Assembly (NCBI GenBank): GCA_944323205.1
Contig: CALURO010000016.1
Location: 1 to 38,749 of the forward strand
Direction of reading: 5' to 3'
Source: an uncultured Mucispirillum sp.
GTDB lineage: Bacteria > Chrysiogenota > Deferribacteres > Deferribacterales > Mucispirillaceae
DNA: 38,749 bases
The notes below the pieces were generated by a model. The model searched no databases. It had not been told where the DNA came from and saw only the letters and a program-made list of their open reading frames with translations. A program made the position numbers and the translations under genes. Positions 26,260 through 34,431 of this stretch are shown piece by piece (the stretch's first letter is position 1; each line of letters opens with the position of its first letter).

Positions 26260-27935
26260 TAAAATATTTTGCCAAAACATTTTTTAAAATATTTCTGCCT
26301 TTTATGGCAGTTTTTGCAGTTTATATTTTTGCAAGTTATAATACTTCTGTTAAAAATGCAGAGCTTAGCTATAAAGATATTCTTAAAACATACTGGTTTT
26401 TAACATCAGAATATAAAAGCGATAATATGGAAGAAACTCTTGCCTTTTTTAAAAAATTAGGCTCTAGCTGTGATATCCGCATAACATTAATAGATATGAA
26501 AGGTAATGTAGTCTTTGACTCATCAGTTGATGATAATAGACTTTCATCTCTTGAAAACCATTTAACAAGAAAAGAAGTAGAGCATGCAGTAAAAGGACAG
26601 GAATATTATGATATAAGAAAAAGTGCCACAACAGGTATATATTCTATATATTATGCAGCACCATATAATGATAAATACATATTAAGGCTTGTATCAGACG
26701 GCAGTATTTTTCATAATATATATAATAAAGCTAAATCAGATATTACATTATTTTTTATAATTTTTTCATGTTTTTTATTCATAGTATCACTTTATATTAC
26801 ATACAGGCTTTTTCTGCCTGTAACAGCTTTATCTCGTGTTGCAAAAGCAATAAGTGATAATAAATCAGATTTTATTATGCCTAAAATATCTGATAATGTT
26901 TTAGAAGAAGCTGCAGCATTAATATACAATATAAACAGGCAGCTTTTAAATGAGAAAGAAACACTTGATGTGGAAAGGCATATTTTATCAAGCATTATTA
27001 ACCATATTGATGAGGCAGTTATCTTATTTAACAGTAATAATGTAATAGTAAAGTCTAATTTTCAAGCATACCATTTTTTCAGCAGTGCAGTAAAAGAGGG
27101 CATAAACCCTGTAACAGAAAGTGTTGATTATGAAAAAGCAGTATTTTTTGATAACATACTTCAGCAGGAAAAAGGCACAATAAAAAGCATATTAGGTGAT
27201 AATGTTTTTGAAATATATGTTCGTAATATGCAGAAATACCGCCTTGTAGTAATAAGAGATATAACCGCCAGTGCAGACTATAATGATTTTAAGGCAGAAT
27301 TAACTGCAAATATTGCCCATGAAATAAAAACACCAGTAGCCATTATTATGGGTGCGGCAGAAACTTTGCTTTCTGATAGAAATATGCCTGAATATTTATC
27401 TATGAAATTTCTTTCAAAAATATATACAGGTTCAGCAAGGTTAAATAATATTATTAATCAAACATTAGAGCTGTATAGAGTGGAAAATACAGGTGTATAT
27501 ATAGAAGAAAAGGCAGATATTTCAAAGATTATTTCAAATATTATTATCCATGAAACAAATAAAGCTGTCAGATATAATAATAAAACAGATAGAATATATA
27601 ATATAGACAGTTTTCATGTGGAAATGATACTTACAAACCTTATAAATAATGCAGTAAAATATTCAGGTGGCGATATTATTGATGTCTCGGTATATGAAGA
27701 AAATTCTGCTTTAATTATAGAAGTAGCAGATATGGGCCCGCAGATAGCGGAAAAGGAAAGAAGCAGGATATTTGAAAGGTTTTATACTGTATCAAAATCT
27801 CGCAAAAATTCAGGCTTTGGGCTTGGGCTTTCTATTGTAAAACATATTGCATTTATGTATAGCGGCAGTGCAAAAGTATATACAAATAACAATAATGGCA
27901 ACACTTTTAAAATAAAACTTTATGAGAGAAAATAG
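26256..27935 (+). CDS. phoR: Phosphate sensor histidine kinase PhoR
   Basis: This membrane kinase partners with PhoB. Layout in 559 aa: TM1 (~8-26), a ~135-residue extracytoplasmic region, TM2 (~165-185), a HAMP-like linker (FLPVTALSRVAKAISDN), a PAS domain (~245-335), HisKA with ELTANIAHEIKTPVAII (His near 354), and HATPase with NLINNAVKYSGG, an altered D-x-G loop (VADMGPQIAEKERSRIFERFY) and GFGLGLSIVKH. The large extracytoplasmic loop differs from E. coli PhoR and is like Gram-positive PhoR, so direct sensing outside the membrane is possible. It is the last gene before a repeat insertion that separates it from pstS. Confidence 0.93.
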   Translation: MIKYFAKTFFKIFLPFMAVFAVYIFASYNTSVKNAELSYKDILKTYWFLTSEYKSDNMEETLAFFKKLGSSCDIRITLIDMKGNVVFDSSVDDNRLSSLENHLTRKEVEHAVKGQEYYDIRKSATTGIYSIYYAAPYNDKYILRLVSDGSIFHNIYNKAKSDITLFFIIFSCFLFIVSLYITYRLFLPVTALSRVAKAISDNKSDFIMPKISDNVLEEAAALIYNINRQLLNEKETLDVERHILSSIINHIDEAVILFNSNNVIVKSNFQAYHFFSSAVKEGINPVTESVDYEKAVFFDNILQQEKGTIKSILGDNVFEIYVRNMQKYRLVVIRDITASADYNDFKAELTANIAHEIKTPVAIIMGAAETLLSDRNMPEYLSMKFLSKIYTGSARLNNIINQTLELYRVENTGVYIEEKADISKIISNIIIHETNKAVRYNNKTDRIYNIDSFHVEMILTNLINNAVKYSGGDIIDVSVYEENSALIIEVADMGPQIAEKERSRIFERFYTVSKSRKNSGFGLGLSIVKHIAFMYSGSAKVYTNNNNGNTFKIKLYERK

Positions 27936-27964
27936 GTGTTGCAGGAAACCAAAGGGATACAGGA

Positions 27965-28213
27965 CTGCTTCATCCCCATTTTTTTAAAACACCTTATTTC
28001 ACTCAGACGAGCGTTTTTTGCGAGGACTGCCGATTTCCCGAGCGAATAGTGAGGAATCAGAAATCGCACAGGCTTAGGACTTTTTATTATGGATAATAAG
28101 ATTCTTCGCCTACTATCGTAGGCTCTGAATGACAGTTATTGCTGTTATTTATATTTTTACATATATTATCAAGTAGTTATAGCATTTTTTAATAAAAAAT
28201 GGGGGTGAAGCAG
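27965..28213. mobile_element. MITE-like element with inverted ends and 9-bp target duplication
   Basis: The left end CTGCTTCATCCCCATTTT starts at 27965 and its inverted copy AAAAAATGGGGGTGAAGCAG ends at 28213. The element is flanked exactly by GATACAGGA on both sides (27956-27964 and 28214-28222), a perfect 9-bp target-site duplication. Inside are a loop-family hairpin and an inverted AAGATTCTTCGCC...TCTGAATGACA repeat (about 28095-28134). It encodes nothing. It sits between phoR and the pstS Pho box. Confidence 0.85.
28031..28066. repeat. Loop-family hairpin, copy 5 (different stem)
   Basis: The stem CGATTTC (28031-28037) pairs with GAAATCG (28060-28066). The 22-nt loop carries AGCGAATAG and GAGGAATCA. 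The loop is nearly the same as copy 3, but the stem sequence is different and still complementary. Confidence 0.7.
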
Positions 28214-28249
28214 GATACAGGATTTATTTCAATTATTAAAATTTTTTTA

Positions 28250-28296
28250 AATAGTTTTACAAATATTTTACAAATATTTAGACTATTTTATATATT
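28250..28296 (+). promoter_or_regulatory. Pho-box-like repeats and promoter of pstS
   Basis: TTTTACAAATA occurs twice in tandem with an 11-bp period (the C at 28260 and 28271), followed by TATATT at 28291-28296, 20 bp after the last C. Spacing and sequence match the pstC site. It lets pstS be transcribed apart from the upstream operon. Confidence 0.72.
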
Positions 28297-28353
28297 AGTA
28301 TGGCATATAATTTTTATAAAAGGTTTAACCTTTAACTTAATTAGGAGAATTAT

Positions 28354-29340
28354 ATGAAGAAAATACTAATCACACTATTATCTCTTTTAGTGGCTGTGCC
28401 TTTAATGGCAGCAGAATCATTAAATGGTGCAGGAGCATCATTTCCATTTCCAGTGTATTCAAGCTGGGCATATTCTTATGAAAAAGAAACAGGAACAAAA
28501 GTAAACTATCAATCTATAGGTTCAGGTGGCGGTATTAAGCAGATTACAGCAGGGACAGTTGATTTTGGTGCAAGTGATGACCCATTAAATCAAGCAGATT
28601 TAGATAAAAATAATCTTATGCAGTTCCCAGCAATTACTGGCGGCATTGTTGTAATAGTAAATATTAAAGGCTTAAATAAACAGAAAATTACTCTTGATGG
28701 CAGCACATTAGCAGATATTTTTATGGGTAAAATTACAATGTGGAATGATGCAAAAATTACTGCATTAAATAAAGGCTTAAAACTACCAGAAGCAAAAATT
28801 ACAGTTGTTCGCAGGTCAGACAGCTCTGGCACAACAGCAGTATTTACTAAATATTTATCAGAAAGTTCTGATGTATGGGCAAAAGAAATAGGCAGCGGCA
28901 AATCAGTAAACTGGAAAACAGGACTTGGAGCAAAAGGTAATGACGGTGTAGCAAATATGGTGCGCCAAACAAGTAACTCTATAGGCTATACAGAATATAC
29001 TTATGCAGAGCAGGCTAAATTAGATTATACTAACTTAGTAAATAAAGCAGGAAAAGTAGTAGTGGCAGATTTAGAAAGTTTTGCAAAAGCAGTAGAAACA
29101 GTTGACTGGCATAAAAACCCATCTTATGCAGTATCTTTAACTAACAGTGCAGACGAAAAAGCATGGCCGATAGCTGCAGCTTCATTTATATTAGTTCGTA
29201 AAGATAAACCAGAAGCAACAGCAAAAGTTATGAAATTTTTTAAATACAGTTTTGAAAAAGGCGATCAGGCTGCACAGTATTTAAAATATGTACCACTTTC
29301 TAAAGAAATAAAAAACGAAATCCTTACAAAAGTTAAATAA
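28354..29340 (+). CDS. pstS: Phosphate-binding periplasmic protein PstS
   Basis: This is the solute-binding component that delivers phosphate to PstCAB. The product is 328 aa with a Sec signal peptide (MKKILITLLSLLVAVPLMAA). Phosphate-contacting motifs are present: GAGASFPFPVYSSW, IGSGGGIKQITAGTVDFGASDDPL, and IVRRSDSSGTTAVFTKYLS. AGGAG precedes the ATG. Unusually, the gene lies at the far end of the cluster, after phoR and a MITE, rather than first. Its own Pho box and a terminator make it a separate transcription unit, fitting the need for more binding protein than permease. Confidence 0.96.
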   Translation: MKKILITLLSLLVAVPLMAAESLNGAGASFPFPVYSSWAYSYEKETGTKVNYQSIGSGGGIKQITAGTVDFGASDDPLNQADLDKNNLMQFPAITGGIVVIVNIKGLNKQKITLDGSTLADIFMGKITMWNDAKITALNKGLKLPEAKITVVRRSDSSGTTAVFTKYLSESSDVWAKEIGSGKSVNWKTGLGAKGNDGVANMVRQTSNSIGYTEYTYAEQAKLDYTNLVNKAGKVVVADLESFAKAVETVDWHKNPSYAVSLTNSADEKAWPIAAASFILVRKDKPEATAKVMKFFKYSFEKGDQAAQYLKYVPLSKEIKNEILTKVK

Positions 29341-29349
29341 TAAAGTCTT

Positions 29350-29414
29350 ATAAGGGGCAGCCCTTATACTTTTATCATACTTATACAAAAGCCAGAGTGT
29401 ATGCTCTGGCTTTT
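29350..29414 (+). terminator. Hairpin pair and terminator after pstS
   Basis: ATAAGGG/CCCTTAT (29350-29367) is followed by the stronger AAAAGCCAGAG (29387-29397) paired with CTCTGGCTTTT (29404-29414). A and T runs on both sides make the second a good terminator. Confidence 0.85.
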
Positions 29415-29719
29415 ATACTATCTTCTGTATTTTTTATATATAGATAATAATTATATTATTTTATAACTATGTTTTATAAAAATATATGTGAAAAATTACC
29501 TAATCAGTTTACTATAACAGGCTTTAAAATCTTATTTTTATATGGCGTTTTTTCAGTGAAATAAGACATAATTTATCTTAAAATATTAATAAATAAGATA
29601 TAAATAAATTTAACAAATTATTTACAAATGTTGAATTCGTATAAATTATGGATTTTTAACTATTGACTAAATAAAAAAATTTTTATAGTTATAAGTAAAT
29701 AATTATTGGAGGCAAAAAT
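29415..29719 (+). promoter_or_regulatory. Upstream region of the molybdoenzyme operon
   Basis: There is no gene. Two features stand out. TTTAACAAATTATTTACAAA (29609-29628) contains two ACAAA units with an 11-bp period (C at 29614 and 29625), resembling the Pho-box pairs before pstC and pstS but weaker. A TTGACT (29663-29668) with TATAGT (29684-29689) could be a promoter with a short 15-bp spacer. Assignment of either is tentative. Confidence 0.35.
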
Positions 29720-32700
29720 ATGGGAAAAGAAACTAATGTTTTAAAATCATTAGAAGAAAGCTCAGTTTCAAGGCGTACCTTTTTAAAAGGCACAGCAGCT
29801 CTTGGTGCTATGGCTGCTATGTATGGCTGCTCTAAAGATGGCGGTTCAGAAATTATATACGGGGGGGGGCTGGTACAAGTTCCACTGATGAAGAGGATTT
29901 AACTCCCGACTATATCCGTTACGGCACAAGCGGTCACAACTGCGGTGCTAAATGTCTTATAAAAGCTCATGTAAAAAATGGTGTTATTAAGCGTTTCGTT
30001 ACAGATGAAAGCGTTATAGACACAACTGGTCAAGTAATTGACAGTGAAAATCCTAACTGCTCAGCTTCAAGAGCATGTTCAAAATGTCGTTCTTATAAAT
30101 TCCGTTTATATCACCCAGGAAGATTAAAATATCCATTAAAACAAACTAAAAAACGTGGTGATTTATCTGGTTTTGTTCGCATTTCATGGGAACAGGCTTT
30201 AAATGAAATAGCAAGAAAACATAAAGCTATTACAGATAAATACGGTCCAGAAGCATTTCACTCAATCTATGCCTGTGGTGCATATTCTTCTTCATGGCAG
30301 GGTGGTGGCTATACTGGTATTTGGACTGGTATCAGCACATCAGAAGCAGCCAGCTTAATGGGCGGCTATGCAAAATATACTCATGACTATTCATTCCACC
30401 AAAGGTCTTTCTTTGGCACAGGTTATACTGGTTATAATGGTGGTAGTGCAGATGCTAATACTGTAGCAAGTACTGTAAAAAATATTGTATTATGGGGTTC
30501 AAATGCATTATCAACTGTAAACAGCTCAGCATATTCTGAAATCCGCTCTGTTGAAATGATGAAAGAACGTGGTGGCAAAGTATGGTTTATTGGACCAGAA
30601 TTTGTTGATACTGGTGTTACTCTTGCTGATACTTGGTATCAAATGAAACCTTATACAGATACAGCAGTTATTCTTGGTATGCTTTATCATGCAATAGATA
30701 CTACATTTGATTCTAATGGTAACATCAAAGCAGGTGGATTATTAGATGTGAATTATGTAGATACAATGGTATATGGTTTCTTTGATTCTCCAGAATACTA
30801 TATAAATAAAACAACTGGTGTTATTACTTTTGATACAGACCCATTAGATGGTTCTGTAAAAGTAAATGCAGTTCCTGCAGGTCGTTCACTTTCAGCTTAT
30901 ATTATGGGTAATGATGACAGGCTTACAAAAGCTGCTTACAATGGTAACTATGTAGCTAATCAGTTTGCTACTAAACAACCAAATAGAAATGGCTCTGTAT
31001 GCTCTTATCCTGCAGCAGCAGGTGAGGCTACAAAATATCAAACTAAAAAAGATTTCTTAACACCTAAAACTCCAGCATGGGCATCTGCAATTTCTGGTAT
31101 ACCAGAACAGGCTATTAAAGATTTAGCAGAACTTTATTTTAACCCAGATAACCATCCAATATACAGCGAATGGTGCGGTGCTCAGCAAAAGCAGGCAAAT
31201 GGTGTAATTAATATGTTTGCTTTACAAGCTCTTCTTATTCTTTCTAAAACATGGGGACAGACTGGTGATGGTTTAGGTAGAGCTTTTGGCGGTTCTAGAA
31301 ACAATGCTAACGGCACATTAAGAGTAAGCATAAGCCGTCCAGATGTTCCAAGCAATCCAACAACACCAGTTATTTCATGTACACAATGGCATAATGCTAT
31401 TAAATTTGCATTTAAAGACCAATTAGCTGCAAATGGTTATAATGCAAAATATATACCTGACTGGGATTATGCAAATTCTGAATCTGGTGTTTATTATGAA
31501 GATGGTGGTGCAAAAGCTCTTTATACTTGGGATAGAGAAGCTGATGGCAAAATAAAAACAACAGCAGATGGATATTATCAATGGAAAAATGGTGAAGATG
31601 GTAAACCATTAAAAGCAGGCTTTAGGTTTATCTTAAACTCTGGTGGTAACATTCCTATGAACCAGCATATGGACCCAAATGATGCAAGAGAAATGTTTGA
31701 AGCTCTTGATTTAGGTTCTACAGAACCTGATAATCCAGATACATTCTGCATGGTATCATTTGATAACTTCTTATCTCCATCTCCAAGATGGTCAGACTAT
31801 GTATTACCAGCTGCTACAACTTGGGAACAGGAAGATATTATTAGTATTTCTCTTGGTAACTCATTATATATTCCAGTTGTAAGTAATGCTCCAGGTCAAG
31901 CTAAATCTCAATGGAACTTTACAAATGACTTTTTAAAAGCAGTAGGTAGATTAAAAGGTGTTGGTGATGAGCTTGCAACTAAATTTACTGGCGGCGTTCC
32001 TAATCAGCAAATTGAAGACTTAGTAAAAGAAGCATTTGGTAAAGCAAGTGTTAATTCTTCAAGCTTATACTATGGTAAAAAATGGGAAGACTTTATAAAT
32101 AACCCATATGTACCAAAAACAGCAAATGAATATGCACCTGTTTCAGTAACTAAAACTACTTTAAGGGACAATCTTGATACATATCTTGCTGGAGATATGT
32201 CTACTGCATTTGTAGCAAACATCAGTACAAATGAAAAAGCAGGCTATGGTGCTCAATGGCTGCAATCTACTATTGATGCATGTCCAAAATCATCTGGCAG
32301 ATTCCATGTATACTCTGATTCTCTTGTATACTGCTATGAACACCGTTTTGAACAATGGCATGGTGTTCTTGCAAGTCAAGGACTTCCAACAGGTCAGGCT
32401 AATAAAGACTTTGAAGGAGACCCATTAGTTTATCCTATTCCTTTATACTATGCTTATGAAGACTACTTCAATGAAGCTTATGGTGTAATGAATGGTAAAA
32501 ATACATTAGATATGAGCAAAGGTTATCTCTTAACTACTACTCATGATAGATATAGAGCTCACTCATCTCAATCAGAAAATGCTTATTTAAGAGAACTGAC
32601 TCACAGAATTAAAGGCGGTGGCTTATATTCTGGTAACGACTGGAATGAGTATGGCAACATTGGTGCAGCTCAGGAAGTAAAAGTTGGTGAAACTGCAAGC

Positions 32701-33054
32701 CTTACTCGTCTTAACCAAACAATTGCAAATGGTCAGCCAATAGCTGGAAAAGAGAAAGTAGCTTCTTGGAGTGAAGTGTGGATGAATGACCAGGACGCAG
32801 CAGCAGAAGGCATTGCTGATGGTCAATTAATCACAATAGGCAACCCAGTAGGTGATGTTCGTGTAATTGCAAGAGTTACTGACAGGGTAGTAAGAGGCTT
32901 TATTGGACTTCACCAAGGCTGCTGGTATGACCCAGACCCAGTTGATGGTGTAGATGATGGCGGCTGCGCTAACACACTTATGGCTCAAAGACCTTCAAGG
33001 GTAGACCATGGTAACGGACAACAGTCTGCTATGGTATGGATAAAAAATAAATAA
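29720..33054 (+). pseudogene. dmsA: DmsA-family molybdopterin oxidoreductase, out of frame at a 9-G tract (possible phase-ON/OFF gene)
   Basis: The ATG at 29720 (GGAGG upstream) encodes a Tat signal SRRTFLKGTAALGAMAAMYGC and runs to nine G (29861-29869), after which this frame stops at 29902. The rest of the enzyme continues in another frame from about 29872 to 33054 (1060 codons). Seven or ten G would restore one ~1111-aa protein. The mature part has HNCGAKC...CSKC for an Fe-S cluster, RLKYPLKQTKKRG, HDYSFHQ aligning with the Mo-ligand Ser region of DmsA, SDYVLPAATTWEQED, and a DmsA-like end GCWYDPDPVDGVDDGGCANTL in two parts. It is larger than DmsA (~800 aa). The substrate is not known; S- or N-oxides are plausible. 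YGC may be a lipobox. The symbol marks family only. Confidence 0.85.
29861..29869 (+). repeat. Poly-G tract (9 G) inside dmsA-like gene
   Basis: Nine consecutive G in an AT-rich genome, located between the Tat signal and the catalytic domain. Changing the tract by +1 or -2 joins the two frames. It is a classic slippage site. Confidence 0.9.
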
Positions 33055-33069
33055 TTATAGGAGATAATC

Positions 33070-33687
33070 ATGCGTTATGCATTTTATTTTGACCAAACTA
33101 GATGTATGTCATGTAATTCATGTTCTGTTTCTTGCAAAGACTGGAACCAAGTAAATCCTGGACCAGTTCGCTGGAGAAAAGTAAATACATATAAAGCAGA
33201 TGGCGGCCCAATAGCTATGTTTAACCTTGCAATGAGCTGTAACCACTGCGAAGAACCAGCATGTAAGGCTGCTTGCTCACAAAATGCAATAATTAAAAAA
33301 GACAATGGTATTGTTTATGTAGATAGAAGCAAATGTATAGGCTTACAGCTTTGTATAACTGCATGTCCATTTGCAGCACCACATATTGCAGATGATAAAC
33401 AAGAACCAGAACAAAAAGCTTCATGGACAATTGCTCACCCTATGCAGAAATGCGATATGTGTATGAGCCGTGTTGAAAAAGGTGAAAAACCTGTATGTGT
33501 TGCATCATGTGTTGGACACGCTCTTGATTTTGGTGATTTTGAAACTTTAAAATCAAAATACCGTGATGCAGTTCAGTTAAATTCAAGCGATTTCCCTTAC
33601 GCTTATGCAAATAACACTACTGAAACAGGGCCTTCAATGCTTATTAAAAAACGCACAAGAACAGTAACCCTTAACAACGGAAACTAA
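33070..33687 (+). CDS. dmsB: DmsB-like 4Fe-4S electron-transfer subunit
   Basis: This partner of the molybdoenzyme carries electrons to its catalytic subunit. The product is 205 aa with no signal, so it should be exported bound to the Tat-bearing subunit. Cysteine groups: CMSCNSCSVSC (~12-22), CNHCEEPACKAAC (~57-70), CIGLQLCITAC (~90-100) and CDMCMSRVEKGEKPVCVASC (~130-150). In the third group the second Cys of C-x2-C-x2-C-x3-C is Leu. The same position is Trp in NarH, and DmsB mutants there hold a [3Fe-4S] cluster, so a natural [3Fe-4S] site is likely. AGGAGA precedes the ATG, 15 bp after the dmsA stop. No DmsC membrane gene follows. Confidence 0.92.
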   Translation: MRYAFYFDQTRCMSCNSCSVSCKDWNQVNPGPVRWRKVNTYKADGGPIAMFNLAMSCNHCEEPACKAACSQNAIIKKDNGIVYVDRSKCIGLQLCITACPFAAPHIADDKQEPEQKASWTIAHPMQKCDMCMSRVEKGEKPVCVASCVGHALDFGDFETLKSKYRDAVQLNSSDFPYAYANNTTETGPSMLIKKRTRTVTLNNGN

Positions 33688-33697
33688 TAAATACAGG

Positions 33698-33721
33698 CTT
33701 ACCAGTATTATTACTGGTAAG
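33698..33721 (+). terminator. Intercistronic hairpin between dmsB and the chaperone gene
   Basis: CTTACCAGTA (33698-33707) pairs perfectly with TACTGGTAAG (33712-33721), followed by TCTTTT. The T-run is short, so partial termination or mRNA stabilisation is more likely than a full stop, separating the structural subunits from downstream genes. Confidence 0.6.
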
Positions 33722-33736
33722 TCTTTTGGAGAAAAT

Positions 33737-34414
33737 ATGGCATTAGATTTACAAGAAATATATGGCGGCAGAGAAGTTGTTTATGCTTTTTTTGCAAAAC
33801 TTTTATTAGAGCCGACAGGTGAAAATGAATATAAAATGATGCAGAAAATATTACCATTATTAAAAGATTTGGAAGATATATCAGAAACTGCAGGAAAAGA
33901 AATTGAAAAGCTTGAAGATTTTATTAATAAATATAATTCATTAAACGGTAAAGACTTAGATGAATTTAAATTAGATAATCTTAGAGCATTTACAAGAATA
34001 TTTGCATTAACTGACAGTGTTCCAAATTCTGAATCATACTATACATCATTAGAGCACCTTGTAAATCAAGAATCAAGGGAACAGGTTTTAAAGTTGTATA
34101 AAAATTTTGGTTTTGATACAGATTTTCATAATTCTAATGAACCAGAAGACTTTATTGCCTATGAACTTATGTTCTTGTCATATCTATCTAGAAAAACAGT
34201 TAGATGTATTCAGGATGGTAAAGAAGAAAACTATAATATAGTAATAAATGCTCAAAAAGAATTTCTTAAAGACCATTTATTAAATTACATTGATGAATTT
34301 ATAAGTAAAATGGAAATATTTGAGCAGAGTAAAATCTTTTATTTACCATTAACTTACTTTTTAAGAGAGTATTTAAAATATGATTATGAGTTTTTAAACT
34401 CTCTAAATAACTAA
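33737..34414 (+). CDS. TorD/DmsD-family molybdoenzyme chaperone
   Basis: This cytoplasmic helical chaperone binds the Tat signal of the molybdoenzyme and helps cofactor loading before export. The product is 225 aa. FTRIFALTDSVPNSESYYTSLEHLV (given here in outline) and NEPEDFIAYELMFLSYLSRK match the TorD/DmsD signature, normally EPDH-x-x-x-EL-x-F; the His is Phe here. TTTGGAG precedes the ATG. Its place right after the dmsAB-like pair supports a dedicated role. It lies behind an intercistronic hairpin and 20 bases before the barrel gene. Confidence 0.82.
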   Translation: MALDLQEIYGGREVVYAFFAKLLLEPTGENEYKMMQKILPLLKDLEDISETAGKEIEKLEDFINKYNSLNGKDLDEFKLDNLRAFTRIFALTDSVPNSESYYTSLEHLVNQESREQVLKLYKNFGFDTDFHNSNEPEDFIAYELMFLSYLSRKTVRCIQDGKEENYNIVINAQKEFLKDHLLNYIDEFISKMEIFEQSKIFYLPLTYFLREYLKYDYEFLNSLNN

Positions 34415-34431
34415 TTAAGGAGCAAATGCCT

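Noticed and set aside
29720..33054. Arsenate reductase (ArrA) next to the phosphate genes
   Set aside because: The C-terminal and catalytic motifs match DmsA, including the DYS region and the WYDPD ending, not an ArrA pattern.
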